Positions 54,480 through 62,630 of a stretch of 64,000 nt of DNA are shown in pieces. A program made the position numbers and the translations under genes. The notes below the pieces were generated by a model that saw only the letters and a program-made list of their open reading frames with translations, made no database searches and was not told the DNA's origin. Source of the stretch: Nonomuraea angiospora (lineage in GTDB: Bacteria > Actinomycetota > Actinomycetes > Streptosporangiales > Streptosporangiaceae); contig NZ_JADBEK010000001.1 in the NCBI RefSeq assembly GCF_014873145.1, forward strand, positions 4,588,001-4,652,000. The letters are read 5' to 3'. Numbering within the stretch: the stretch's first letter is position 1; every line of letters begins with the position of its first letter.

Positions 54480-55646
54480 TCACCTCTTCCCTGGCACGGT
54501 GTCCAGTAATGAGGCCTGTGCCAGGTAGGCGCGTGTCGCGTCAGGGTCCCCGGCGATGGCGCGCAGCCCGGCCATGGCGGCCGCCAGCCTGGCGCTGTCG
54601 CGCTCCCGCACGCCCGCGAGCCGGGTCTCGCGGGGCGGGATCACCCGCTGCAGCAGCACCGAGCGCCGCCGCCAGGCCCACGCCTCCAGCGCCGCCGGCG
54701 GGGCGAAGCCGCCGATCACGGCCGCGATCACCTGGCCCACCTCGGCCGCGTCGTGGATGCCGGCGTTCATGTTGAGCCCGCCGACCGTGGAGGTCAGGTG
54801 CGCGGCGTCGCCGACGAACAGCACCCGGCCGCACCGGTACGACGTCAGCACGCCTCTGGACAGCCCGAACCGGTCGGCGCCCGTCACGTGGATCGGCCCG
54901 CTCGCCCCCGGCAGGGCCCGGCGGACCAGCAGGGACAGGTTCGGCGGCGACAGCGGCTCGTGCGTGTCGCAGGGGATCTTGAAGATGATCCGCCAGTGGT
55001 CCGGCAGCCCGAGCAGCGTGCACGACTGCTGCACGTCGCGCACGTACGTCAGCGGCGCCAGGCTCGGCAGCAGCCGGTCCAGCGGCGAGTCGGTGAACAC
55101 CCGCAGCGCCTGCGTCGGGTAGGCGGACCTGGGGAACGGCAGGCCCAGCGAGCCCCTGACCGTGCTGTGCGCGCCGTCGGCGGCGATCATGTACCGGGCC
55201 CGCGTCCAGGTGTGGCCGACGCGGACCCGGATCCCTGTGCCGCCTTCGACCACGCCGTCCACATGGGTGCCGAACCGCACGTCCACGTCCGGGTAGACGC
55301 TGAGGGCGGCCAGCAGCAGCGGGGTGAGCGCGGCCTGGTCGGCGTGGATCCTGAACGGATGCCTGGTCAGGCCGTTGAGCCGGTTCATGCCCATCTCGGC
55401 CAGCACGATGCCGGACCGGTCGCGCCACTGCACCCGGTCGACGACGCGGCCCTTGGCCACGAGCTGGGACGCCACGCCCAGGTCGTCGAGGAGGTCGAGC
55501 GTGGCCGGGTGGAACGTGCAGGCCCTGGTCTGCTTGCTGAGCTCGCTCTCGCGCTCCAGCACGGTGACCGGGATCCCGGCCTTGGCCAGCGAGAGCGCCG
55601 CGGTCAGCCCCGCGGGTCCCGCTCCCACCACGATGACGCCGTTCAT
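54480..55646 (-). CDS. FAD-dependent aromatic monooxygenase
   Basis: The 388-residue protein is a group A flavin monooxygenase. The FAD-binding motif is VIVVGAGPAGLTAALSLAKA at the N-terminus, the middle DG motif is MIAADGAHSTVRGSLG, and the GD motif is VLFVGDAAHLTSTVGGLNMN near residue 275. It uses NAD(P)H and oxygen to hydroxylate an aromatic or polyketide-like ring. The ATG overlaps the stop of the racemase-family gene as ATGA. It is about 100 residues shorter than the phenol hydroxylase type, close to p-hydroxybenzoate and 6-hydroxynicotinate hydroxylases. The partner suggests aromatic acid or maleate chemistry, but natural-product tailoring is equally possible. Confidence 0.9.
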   Translation of the reverse strand: MNGVIVVGAGPAGLTAALSLAKAGIPVTVLERESELSKQTRACTFHPATLDLLDDLGVASQLVAKGRVVDRVQWRDRSGIVLAEMGMNRLNGLTRHPFRIHADQAALTPLLLAALSVYPDVDVRFGTHVDGVVEGGTGIRVRVGHTWTRARYMIAADGAHSTVRGSLGLPFPRSAYPTQALRVFTDSPLDRLLPSLAPLTYVRDVQQSCTLLGLPDHWRIIFKIPCDTHEPLSPPNLSLLVRRALPGASGPIHVTGADRFGLSRGVLTSYRCGRVLFVGDAAHLTSTVGGLNMNAGIHDAAEVGQVIAAVIGGFAPPAALEAWAWRRRSVLLQRVIPPRETRLAGVRERDSARLAAAMAGLRAIAGDPDATRAYLAQASLLDTVPGKR

Positions 55647-56368
55647 GCCGCGCCTCCCATGTAGCGCCGGTGCGGCACGCGGCCGAGCGTCACCTGCTGC
55701 CCGATGGTCTGGGACAGCGCCCACCAGGCCGTGCAGAGGTTGGAGGTCAGCAGGATGCGGTCGTTGCCGGCGCTGAGGGGGCCGAGCACGGGCAGCGTGG
55801 CCATGCCGGTGCCGGTGAACAGCAGCACCGCGTCCGCCGGCAGCTCGGCCAGTTCGACCTGGCTGATCAGCTCGGAGGGGGTGACCGCGTACGAGGAGTA
55901 GCCGTTCTTCGCGCGTACCTGGACGACCTGGGTGACGTTCAGGCCGGCCGTCTTCCAGAACCGCTCGGCCAGCTCGGTCAGCCACGGCTGGTACGGGGAG
56001 ACCAGCACGATGTCGCTCACCTCGGCGTGTTCCATCGCCTCGCGCGTGGCCTGCGTGGCCGAGGCGAAGGGCACCCCGGTCGCGGCCGTCAGCTCGGCGC
56101 ACTGGTCGCGGTCCTCATCGGGACCGAGGAGGTAGCGGGGCTCGCTGCAGGCCATGACCATCGCGCTCAGCGGCAGGGCGTCGAACGCGTAGACCATGGA
56201 GGGCAGGGCCTCGTTGTAGCTTTCCAGCCGTTCGGCCAGGGACTGGCCGGGCCGTACAGGGAAGCGCGTGACGTGCATGTCGGCGCGCGACCCGAGCAGG
56301 CGGGTGAGCTCGGGCTCCGCCGAGGGGTTGGCGGGCGCCACGATCACTCCCACCCTCCCGCGGCTCAC
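55643..56368 (-). CDS. Asp/Glu racemase-superfamily enzyme (maleate isomerase/arylmalonate decarboxylase-like)
   Basis: The 241-residue protein has the two-cysteine active site of this superfamily: Cys74 in AMVMACSEPRYLL and Cys212 in LLTSNLCTAWW. The N-terminus GRVGVIVAPANPSAEPEL resembles maleate cis-trans isomerases and arylmalonate decarboxylases rather than amino-acid racemases. The GTG at 56368 overlaps the stop of a ten-residue mini-ORF with a strong ribosome site, and its own 3' end overlaps the monooxygenase. Maleate isomerase plus an FAD monooxygenase recalls nicotinate catabolism, but the other nic genes are missing here. Confidence 0.87.
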   Translation of the reverse strand: MSRGRVGVIVAPANPSAEPELTRLLGSRADMHVTRFPVRPGQSLAERLESYNEALPSMVYAFDALPLSAMVMACSEPRYLLGPDEDRDQCAELTAATGVPFASATQATREAMEHAEVSDIVLVSPYQPWLTELAERFWKTAGLNVTQVVQVRAKNGYSSYAVTPSELISQVELAELPADAVLLFTGTGMATLPVLGPLSAGNDRILLTSNLCTAWWALSQTIGQQVTLGRVPHRRYMGGAA

Positions 56369-56397
56369 TGAAGGCTCCGGGCGAGGACGGTGCGCAT
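56365..56397 (-). CDS. Ten-residue leader ORF in front of the racemase-family gene
   Basis: AGGAGGAG followed seven bases later by ATG opens MRTVLARSLQ and a TGA that overlaps the racemase GTG as GTGA (56365-56368). This is the best ribosome-binding site in the gap, so ribosomes probably load here and then restart on the downstream gene. It may have no role as a peptide. Confidence 0.5.
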   Translation of the reverse strand: MRTVLARSLQ

Positions 56398-56431
56398 ATG
56401 GGTTCTCCTCCTGTGCGGGAAGGGTGTGGTG

Positions 56432-56641
56432 TCAGATGACGGGGTGGCGTAACGCGTGGTCGATCTCGGTGATCGCCCGCGCGGGCACCGGACGGATGCG
56501 GCGCAGCCGGTGCACGGTGCGCGGCGGCTCTGCCGGCGGCGCGTCGCCCTGGTCCTCGCCCCAGGACGGCGGCGGCGCCTGGCGCGCTCCGCGTGCGTGG
56601 ACCTCGTGTGGCTGTGACCGGCGCAGTTCATCCGTGAGCAT
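56432..56641 (-). CDS. Small uncharacterised basic protein (69 residues)
   Basis: The ATG at 56641 has AGGAG five bases upstream and lies 12 bp after the stop of the MFS-like gene. The protein begins MLTDELRRSQPHEVHARGAR, has a Pro-rich middle (APPPSWGEDQGDAPPAEPPR), and ends in a basic helix-like part (RPVPARAITEIDHALRHPVI). There is no signal peptide or TM segment. The last part faintly recalls the C-terminal helix of MazF/PemK proteins, too weak to name. It could be a peptide precursor or small partner protein of the neighbouring enzymes. Confidence 0.55.
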   Translation of the reverse strand: MLTDELRRSQPHEVHARGARQAPPPSWGEDQGDAPPAEPPRTVHRLRRIRPVPARAITEIDHALRHPVI

Positions 56642-56653
56642 GGTCGCTCCTGT

Positions 56654-57853
56654 TCATCGCGGGTTGACGACCTTGCGGTCGCATGTGGTGAAGCGGGCCA
56701 GAGCCCCGCTCCGTACTGGGTTGACGTGGCCGCGCGGCCCGGCGAGGAGCCGGCGGAACATCGCCGGCCCCTCTTCCGCCGCGCGTTGAGATCGAGGTTC
56801 GGTCTCATGGCCCGACGCCCCGGCGACCCGCACCTGCGCCGTGGCGGCGAGCAGAACGGCGGCCTGGAGTACAGCCACCAGGACGGAGGCGGGCCCGGAA
56901 GCGGGCCCCTCCGGCAACGGCCGGTCGATCAGCACTGTGGCGCCCATCGCGCCGATCACCCCACCCAGCATCGCGGAGGCGTGCTGACCGGGTTCGGCGA
57001 TCACGGTGGTCCCCGCCAGAAGGCCGACCGCGAGCACGCCGAATCCGGCGCCCATCAGCACCGCGCCGAGCAGGCTCCACCCGTCGCAAGACGAGTGGGC
57101 GAGCCGCGGCGCGCAACCTCCGCCCAGAGCGAAGCCTCCGCCGTAGACGGCTCCGCCGGTCCCGACGCGGCGGACGGCCGGGGTGGCCGCCGGAGTCACC
57201 GCGATCATGACCGGCAGGAGCCCGGCCGTCTCCACAACAGGCGGCCCCATGGCGAGCGCGGCGAACGAGGCCGCGCCGGACGGGCAGAACGCGCCCGCCG
57301 CCATCGGGAGTCCGCTACGTCGCCGGTGCCGCAGGTCGAGCGCGCGGGCACGGTGCCGCCGCGAGGCCGCGTACGACCTCGCGCCCGGCTCCGTGCCCGC
57401 GGCCGGACGGCCCGGCGAACGCCGATAAAGCCGGCCCCAGGCGCTGCCCCTCGTGTCGGCCAGCACGCCAGCCGCTAACGCGCTGGTCGACAGCACCGCG
57501 CCGACTAAGTCGGGCACGTGCCGCGCGATGCCGGAGGGATGGGGAAGCGCCGGGGCCAGCGGCACAAGCGCCGCCGTCAGTCCCAGGCGGGGAAGCCGGC
57601 CGTGATCGGCCGGCGGCCACCCGCCGTCTGACAGCAGCGCCAGCATTCCCGCTCCTGCGCACGCGCACCTGAACGCGACGCCCCAGGGCCGGTGGCCGGT
57701 GGGCGGCGCGCCGGGCGGCAGCGCGTACGCGGCGGGGAACCTCATGGCGACGCCGAGGTGGTGAGCGGGCCGTCTCCTGACCCGGTGCCGTGGCCACGCC
57801 ACGGGTGCCGGGGCCGGTGCGGCCCGGTGCGCGGGGATGGGCGCCGGCGTCAT
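56654..57853 (-). CDS. MFS-like membrane protein, atypical or decayed
   Basis: The ATG at 57853 overlaps the upstream gene by ATGA and opens a 399-residue frame. After a Pro/Arg-rich start, GVAFRCACAGAGMLALLS then GLTAALVPLAPALPH resembles the middle of EmrB/QacA-type MFS transporters (TM6-TM7). Further hydrophobic segments follow (LLPVMIAVTPAATPAVRRVG, AGFGVLAVGLLAGTTVIAEP). The N-terminal MFS half and motif A are absent, and a long stretch around residues 120-170 is Arg-rich and non-membrane. It may be a truncated, decaying exporter that keeps an open frame, or a divergent membrane protein. Confidence in the frame is moderate. Confidence 0.5.
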   Translation of the reverse strand: MTPAPIPAHRAAPAPAPVAWPRHRVRRRPAHHLGVAMRFPAAYALPPGAPPTGHRPWGVAFRCACAGAGMLALLSDGGWPPADHGRLPRLGLTAALVPLAPALPHPSGIARHVPDLVGAVLSTSALAAGVLADTRGSAWGRLYRRSPGRPAAGTEPGARSYAASRRHRARALDLRHRRRSGLPMAAGAFCPSGAASFAALAMGPPVVETAGLLPVMIAVTPAATPAVRRVGTGGAVYGGGFALGGGCAPRLAHSSCDGWSLLGAVLMGAGFGVLAVGLLAGTTVIAEPGQHASAMLGGVIGAMGATVLIDRPLPEGPASGPASVLVAVLQAAVLLAATAQVRVAGASGHETEPRSQRAAEEGPAMFRRLLAGPRGHVNPVRSGALARFTTCDRKVVNPR

Positions 57854-58608
57854 CGCGCCGTCCCCGCTCTGGTGGTGGCCACGTTGGGCACGCTGACGCA
57901 GACCATGCGCTCGGTCAGCCCCACCCCCGGAGAGGAATCCGGCGTGGCGGAGCACGATGCCGACGAACGCGCGCGCGGCCTGGCCGGCACCGCACCGCCG
58001 GCCACCGTGCGCGCGACCTTCGAGGCGAGCGCGAGATGCTCGCAGCAGCGGCAGCCGACCTTGGCCTCGAGCCCCGCCACCTGGGCGAGCCTGAGCCGCA
58101 GCGGCTCCAGCGACGACCGGCGTTCCAGGCCGTCGAGGTCCTCCAGCCGGGCGGGCCAGCGCAGCGCGTCGCGGCAGCGGGTCTCCACCTCGGCCGGGAG
58201 CTCCTCCGCGGGGAACCCCTCGTGGCGCAGCCGGGTGGCGATCATGACGGCCATGAAGGCCGTCTTGTCGAAGTCGGCCAGCCGTCCCGCCAGGGCCGCG
58301 CTCAGCATCCTGGCCCGGTGGCTCAGGCAGACCGCACTCCACCCGAGCAACAGCAGCCGATCAGGTCCCGTCTCCGTGTGCCAGCCGGCCAGCCGCAGCT
58401 CGCGGGCCATCCGGTGGTAGAAGGGCCAACGGTGACCCGCCGGTGACCGCGGGCTGTCCAGCCAGACCTGGAGGCCGCCGAGAGGCAGGCTCGCGACCTG
58501 AACGCCGGCTCCCACCGCCGGCCCGGCCACGCGCGCGCAGATCCGCTGCACCACTCGCTCCTGCCCGGTGGAGGGCAGATCTTCGAGGTGCGAGGAATCC
58601 ATGGTCAC
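57850..58608 (-). CDS. Uncharacterised protein, first gene of the minus-strand train
   Basis: The 252-residue protein starts at a GTG preceded by GGAGGAGG. It has a mixed alpha/beta look (RVVQRICARVAGPAVGAGVQ, WPFYHRMARELRLAGW) and a helical middle (LSHRARMLSAALAGRLADFD). A cysteine cluster near residue 188 reads GCRCCEHLALASK, perhaps metal-binding. The last 40 residues are Ser/Thr/Arg-rich. I recognise no family. It is divergent from an XRE regulator across 201 bp and coupled by ATGA to the MFS-like gene. Confidence 0.6.
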   Translation of the reverse strand: MTMDSSHLEDLPSTGQERVVQRICARVAGPAVGAGVQVASLPLGGLQVWLDSPRSPAGHRWPFYHRMARELRLAGWHTETGPDRLLLLGWSAVCLSHRARMLSAALAGRLADFDKTAFMAVMIATRLRHEGFPAEELPAEVETRCRDALRWPARLEDLDGLERRSSLEPLRLRLAQVAGLEAKVGCRCCEHLALASKVARTVAGGAVPARPRARSSASCSATPDSSPGVGLTERMVCVSVPNVATTRAGTAR

Positions 58609-58683
58609 GTCTGGCCACCTCCTCCCGACTGTTAAGCCACAGTTACCATGCCCTCTGATAGTCCGCTTATGGACAAGGCTATG

Positions 58684-58710
58684 TCAACTGACAGTTTGCG
58701 CATAAGTTGA
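58684..58710. promoter_or_regulatory. Divergent promoter region with inverted repeat
   Basis: The 201-bp gap between the divergent genes contains an A/T-rich core (58620-58715) with TCAACT (58684-58689) and AGTTGA (58705-58710) as a perfect inverted pair 15 bp apart, plus GTCC-GCTTAT-GGAC near 58663. The XRE regulator encoded next door is the likely binder. It is inferred from symmetry and position. Confidence 0.45.
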
Positions 58711-58809
58711 TACCAACGCGCGGGGCAGAGCTGCCCCCCATGGCAGGGGACAGTGCGGCTCGCGTCCCTTACGCTGGAAAAGTTCACGGGCGGTGGATGG
58801 AGGTGTGCC

Positions 58810-60072
58810 GTGGCGAACTTCGCCGAACGGCTCGATCTTGCGCTGACCAAGCGCGGCTTCACCGGCGCGCAGGTCGCCTCCGCCCTGACGGAGGCGGGCA
58901 TCCCCATCACCCGCGCCTACGTCAGCCAGCTGCGCACCGGCAAGCAGACCAACCCGACGCTCCAGGTGCTCAGGGCGCTGGCCTCATGCCTCCAGGTGAG
59001 CGTCGGCTGGCTGGTCGGCGACGACTACCTCGAGTCCGGCGCGGTCGAGGACCTCCAGCTGCGCGCGGCCGCCATCGGCCTGGGCACCTCAGAGCTGTCC
59101 GAGAGCTCCCTGACCCTGCTGCGCGGCGTGGTCGAGCTGGCCCGCAGGGCCGAGGGGCTGCCCGACGAGCCGGAGCCCCCCGCCTCCCCCGACATCCCCG
59201 AGGCGGCCGCGCCGCTGAGCGGGCCGCAGCGCCGGGCGCTCGGCAAGCGGCTGCACGGCCTGCGCCTGGCCGCCGACCTGTCGGTCCAGCAGGTGGAGAC
59301 GGCGATCGGCAAGGGGGCCGCCGCGATCCCGGCCATCGAGGAGGGCAGGATCGCGCCCGCGCCCATCACCGCCGAGCGCCTGCTCGCCCTCTACGGCGTC
59401 ACCGCCCCGCCCATCCGCGAATACGTGCTGTCGCTGGCCAGGGGCGAGCGCGAGGCCGCCTGGTACGACGCGCAGTCGGTGCCGGTCTGGCTAGCCACCA
59501 CGTACGCGCTGGAGCAGCGGGCCACGGTGATCCGCACCTACCACCCCCAGTTCGTCCCGCCGCTGCTGCAGACCGAGGAATACGCCAAGGCGGCCGTCAC
59601 CGTGGCCGGGCCGGCGACGCTCGGGCAGCAGACGGTCGAGGAGGCGCTCGCCCTCGTGCTGGCCCGCCAGGAGGCCGTGGCCCGCGACAGCGGCATCGTC
59701 GTGTGGGCGGTCATCGACGAGAGCGTGCTGACCCGCTCGATCGTGGGGCCGCACGTCCAGCTCCGCCAGATCGACCAGCTCATCGAGCACGCCAAGCGGC
59801 CCAACGTCTCGCTCCACGTGGTGCCGACGGAGGATCCCGTCTACGTGCCGCGCACCGGCCCGTTCACGCTCTGGCGCTTCGCGGAGGCGTTCGAGGCGGA
59901 CATCGCCTGCGCCCACGGCATCGAGTCCGACGAGCTGATCACCGACACCGCCGCGGTGGAGGCGTACCACCAGGCCTTCACCAAGCTGTCGGTGACGACG
60001 ACGACCCGCGAAGAGACTTTCGAGGTGTTGAATCTCCATCGCGAGCGGCTTTCGCGTTCCCTCGGAAAGTGA
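58810..60072 (+). CDS. XRE regulator with EspR-like N-terminal domain and DUF5753-type C-terminal domain
   Basis: The 420-residue protein carries two helix-turn-helix parts. Residues 1-115 (FAERLDLALTKRGFTGAQVA, ITRAYVSQLRTGKQTNPTLQ) closely resemble EspR of mycobacteria, including the SQLRxGxxTNP core and a following dimerisation helix. Residues 150-205 look like a second, XRE-type domain (ALGKRLHGLRLAADLSVQQV). From about residue 215 the DUF5753 pattern begins (WYDAQSVPVWLATTYALEQR, IRTYHPQFVPPLLQTEEYAK), ending in EETFEVLNLHRERL. GGAGGTG lies before the GTG at 58810. It is divergent from the gene train and upstream of the DUF574 methyltransferase, a common companion of such regulators. Confidence 0.88.
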   Translation: MANFAERLDLALTKRGFTGAQVASALTEAGIPITRAYVSQLRTGKQTNPTLQVLRALASCLQVSVGWLVGDDYLESGAVEDLQLRAAAIGLGTSELSESSLTLLRGVVELARRAEGLPDEPEPPASPDIPEAAAPLSGPQRRALGKRLHGLRLAADLSVQQVETAIGKGAAAIPAIEEGRIAPAPITAERLLALYGVTAPPIREYVLSLARGEREAAWYDAQSVPVWLATTYALEQRATVIRTYHPQFVPPLLQTEEYAKAAVTVAGPATLGQQTVEEALALVLARQEAVARDSGIVVWAVIDESVLTRSIVGPHVQLRQIDQLIEHAKRPNVSLHVVPTEDPVYVPRTGPFTLWRFAEAFEADIACAHGIESDELITDTAAVEAYHQAFTKLSVTTTTREETFEVLNLHRERLSRSLGK

Positions 60073-60256
60073 TCTCCTTCCCTAATGGATGATCGTTATT
60101 CGCGGTAGCAGGTTAGCCACATATACCGAAAACTAATGGCTTTTCCGGTTGTCTTCCGCCGCGCAGCGGGGATCATAAGTTCTGGGTCATCGAGTGGGGT
60201 CCGAAAGGATCAATCTTTTCCCGAGATAGTGGGCGAGGGGAAAGGGGCAACACTCA

Positions 60257-61090
60257 ATGCGTCAGCGTGCCATCCGAAACCTGGCGAAGCTGGAGATGAC
60301 CCACGCCAGGATCACCCGGGTTCTCGACGCGGCCACGGGTGGGAAGAACAACTTCGTGGCGGACAGAGACGCAGTGCGCCGCTACGACCAGGCCGGTCCC
60401 GTCGTGACGACGGCCGCACGGGCTGTGCTCGACTATTTGTGCCGTGTGGTGCGTCATCTGGCCGGCGAAGGTGTGGACCAGTTCGTCATTGTCGGGAGTG
60501 GAGTGCCCAGCGGCCTGCCGGCGGGCGGGCAGTTGCACGACGTGGCCCGTGACGCCCTGTGCGGCGCGGTCCCCCGCGTGGTCTACGTGGAGAACGACCC
60601 GATGGTGCTGGCCGGTGCCCGGGCGACCATCGAGCCCGTCACCGACCTCGTACGCGTTGTCGAAGGCGACGTGCGCGAGATCGACGACCTCCTCGATGAC
60701 CGGGTCCTGCAGACGTTCCTCGACTGGGACCGGCCCATGGCCGTGCTGCTGCTGTCGACCCAGAGCCTGAACGACGACGAGTACTTCCACTACGTGATCA
60801 AGCGGATCCGGCAGGTGGTGCCCGAGGGGAGCTACCTGACGCTGCTGCAGACCACGTTCGACGCGATCCCGCCGGAGCTGCTGGGAGCGATTCACGACCT
60901 GCTGGCGATGACGCTGCCGGGTCACGCGATCCGCAGCAGAGAGGAGGTCGCGGCGTTGCTCGAAGGTCTGGTGCTGGTCGATCCGGGGTTGGTGTGGATC
61001 CCGGAATGGCGGCCGGACGGCCTCGGCACCGCCTGCGCCGAACAGCCGAGTTCTTCGGGGAGTTACGGGGCCGTGGCCCGCGTCCCCTGA
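60257..61090 (+). CDS. DUF574-family SAM-dependent methyltransferase
   Basis: The 277-residue protein matches the actinobacterial DUF574 (Methyltransf_19) family. The N-terminus HARITRVLDAATGGKNNFVA followed by DRDAV is diagnostic (normally ARVYDxLLGGKDNFxADR). FVIVGSGVPSG replaces the usual DxGTGLPT motif I, VVYVENDPMVLAGARATI is the acidic loop, and VEGDVREIDDLL follows. Substrates are unknown, and these genes typically neighbour XRE/DUF5753 regulators, as here. The ATG follows AAAGGGG at nine bases. A 184-bp A/T-richer gap upstream holds its promoter; nothing else is seen in it. A hairpin follows its stop. Confidence 0.9.
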   Translation: MRQRAIRNLAKLEMTHARITRVLDAATGGKNNFVADRDAVRRYDQAGPVVTTAARAVLDYLCRVVRHLAGEGVDQFVIVGSGVPSGLPAGGQLHDVARDALCGAVPRVVYVENDPMVLAGARATIEPVTDLVRVVEGDVREIDDLLDDRVLQTFLDWDRPMAVLLLSTQSLNDDEYFHYVIKRIRQVVPEGSYLTLLQTTFDAIPPELLGAIHDLLAMTLPGHAIRSREEVAALLEGLVLVDPGLVWIPEWRPDGLGTACAEQPSSSGSYGAVARVP

Positions 61091-61099
61091 CACCGGAGG

Positions 61100-61136
61100 G
61101 TCCGGCCGGGCCACCGTCTCGTGGGCGCGGCCGGAC
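61100..61136. terminator. Bidirectional terminator hairpin between convergent genes
   Basis: GTCCGGCCG (61100-61108) and CGGCCGGAC (61128-61136) form a perfect 9-bp stem. CCAC (61111-61114) and GTGG (61121-61124) extend it inside the loop. It fills most of the 46-bp gap between the DUF574 and DUF4253 genes and ends exactly at the latter's stop codon. Confidence 0.75.
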
Positions 61137-61943
61137 TCAGTCCCACCAGAACGACCAGGCGTGCTCGCCGATGATCTGCTCGGCATAGCCCTGCAGGTCA
61201 CCGGGGCCCTGGACGATGTTGTCCGGGCAGAACGTCCAGTGCTCGGCGGCCACGTGCAACGCGTGCTCGGGATCGACCGGCGGCGCGGCCACGCTCAGGT
61301 CCAGGGTGTTGAACCCGACGCTCACCACCCGCGCCCCGAACCGGTCCTCCCAGCTGCGCACCACGGCGGCCAGCGGGACCATCCACTCGTTGTGGTGCAG
61401 CGCGCCCTGCCAGCCCATCACGGCCAGCGCGTCGGCGCCCCTGGGGGCGGCGACCAGGCCGAGCGGCATCCCCTTGACGGCCAGCTCGCCCGCGAGCCAG
61501 TCGGCGACCGCCTCGGGGGCGGCCTTGAGCACTCCGGCCGGGGCGGGGCCGGGACAGATCGCCCCGAACGGGTCCAGCTCCTCCAGCGCGTCCTGCGGCA
61601 TCTGGGTCACCCACTCCTGCCACACCTCGGCCATGAACCCCTCGGCGGTGAAGTGGTCGATCTGGCGGGGATCGTCCGGAACGATCTGCCCGATCCCCCA
61701 GGGCTGCGCCGACTCGTCCAGCAGCACCGGCCACAGGCCGCTGTACGGCTGCCACTCGCGCATGCGCCTCCAGTCCTCGCCGGACGCCGCCTCCTCGCTC
61801 ATCCAGAACGCCGGCCTGATCGCATTACCCTGCCGGGTGTAGGCGGGATCGGGCCAGACCAGCTCGCCCGGCGGCAGCCCCGCGGGCAGCCTGTGCCCCC
61901 TGCCGCCGTCGGCGAACAGCCGCCCCAGCTCGCGTGCGCTCAT
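61137..61943 (-). CDS. DUF4253 domain protein
   Basis: The 268-residue soluble protein ends with the DUF4253 domain, recognisable from LGLVAAPRGADALAVMGWQG, VVRSWEDRFGARVVSVGFNT and LHVAAEHWTFCPDNIVQGPG followed by a C-terminal SFWWD. The N-terminal 140 residues are Trp-rich and specific to this group (RMREWQPYSGLWPVLLD). Function is unknown; such proteins occur near contact-dependent toxin or immunity loci in some genomes, but no toxin is seen here. The ATG start has a weak ribosome site. Confidence 0.88.
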   Translation of the reverse strand: MSARELGRLFADGGRGHRLPAGLPPGELVWPDPAYTRQGNAIRPAFWMSEEAASGEDWRRMREWQPYSGLWPVLLDESAQPWGIGQIVPDDPRQIDHFTAEGFMAEVWQEWVTQMPQDALEELDPFGAICPGPAPAGVLKAAPEAVADWLAGELAVKGMPLGLVAAPRGADALAVMGWQGALHHNEWMVPLAAVVRSWEDRFGARVVSVGFNTLDLSVAAPPVDPEHALHVAAEHWTFCPDNIVQGPGDLQGYAEQIIGEHAWSFWWD

Positions 61944-62051
61944 GCCCTACCGTTCCGATACCGAATCCTGTCTCGGAGATGGTAGTCCGGCCGGTCGCCG
62001 TTGGACCTGTGACGACGCGGGAAATGCCGATGACTGTCACAATGAGGGGCT

Positions 62052-62630
62052 GTGATCCCCTTTGACGCGGTTCTGTCTGACCTTGATGGAGTGCTCCGGC
62101 TCTTCGACCATGCCGCCCAGGCCGACATCGAGGCCCGGTACGGCCTGCCGCTCATGAAGACGGCTCTCGACCCCGCGCTGATCCTGCCCGCCACCCTGGG
62201 TCAGGTCACCGAGGAGGAGTGGCTGGAGTCGGTCGTCGTCGCGCTCGGCGGCGGCGAGCGGGCCCGTCAGGCCGTGACCGAGTTCGCGCAGGTGCGCTTC
62301 TGGGTGGACGAGGAGGTCAGGGCGCTGCTGGCCAAGGCGCAGCAGCACGTGCCCGTGGTGATCGTGACCAACGCCACGGACTCGCTGGAGCAGCACCTCG
62401 ACCTGCTGGGGCTCACGTACTTCGCGGACGACGTGGTCAGCAGCGCCAGGGTGGGCGTGGCCAAGCCCGACCGGCGGATCTACGAGATCGCCGCGGAGCG
62501 GGCCGGGGTCGCGCCGGAGCGCTGCCTGTTCGTGGACGACCGGCTGCAGAACGTGGAGGCGGCCAGGGCGCTCGGCATGACCGGCGTGCACTACCGCTCG
62601 TTCCAGGATCTGGCGGCCGTACTGGGCTGA
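62052..62630 (+). CDS. HAD-IA family hydrolase
   Basis: The 192-residue protein has HAD motif I in VLSDLDGVLRLFD (Asp at residues 9 and 11), motif II PVVIVTNATDSLE, motif III Lys in GVAKPDRRIYE, and motif IV LFVDDRLQNVEAARALGM. It is a phosphatase for a small metabolite, probably of the phosphoglycolate/epoxide-hydrolase-N-like group. The GTG start has only GAGGGG two bases upstream. Its last 40 bp overlap the convergent TenA gene. Confidence 0.9.
   Translation: MIPFDAVLSDLDGVLRLFDHAAQADIEARYGLPLMKTALDPALILPATLGQVTEEEWLESVVVALGGGERARQAVTEFAQVRFWVDEEVRALLAKAQQHVPVVIVTNATDSLEQHLDLLGLTYFADDVVSSARVGVAKPDRRIYEIAAERAGVAPERCLFVDDRLQNVEAARALGMTGVHYRSFQDLAAVLG

Noticed and set aside
56432..56641. MazF/PemK toxin call for the 69-residue protein
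   Set aside because: Only a short C-terminal resemblance is visible and the conserved toxin core is absent.
56654..58342. Single 562-residue minus-strand protein
   Set aside because: Its first 160 residues overlap the unknown 252-residue gene out of frame and are low-complexity; the ATG at 57853 with ATGA coupling is the better start.
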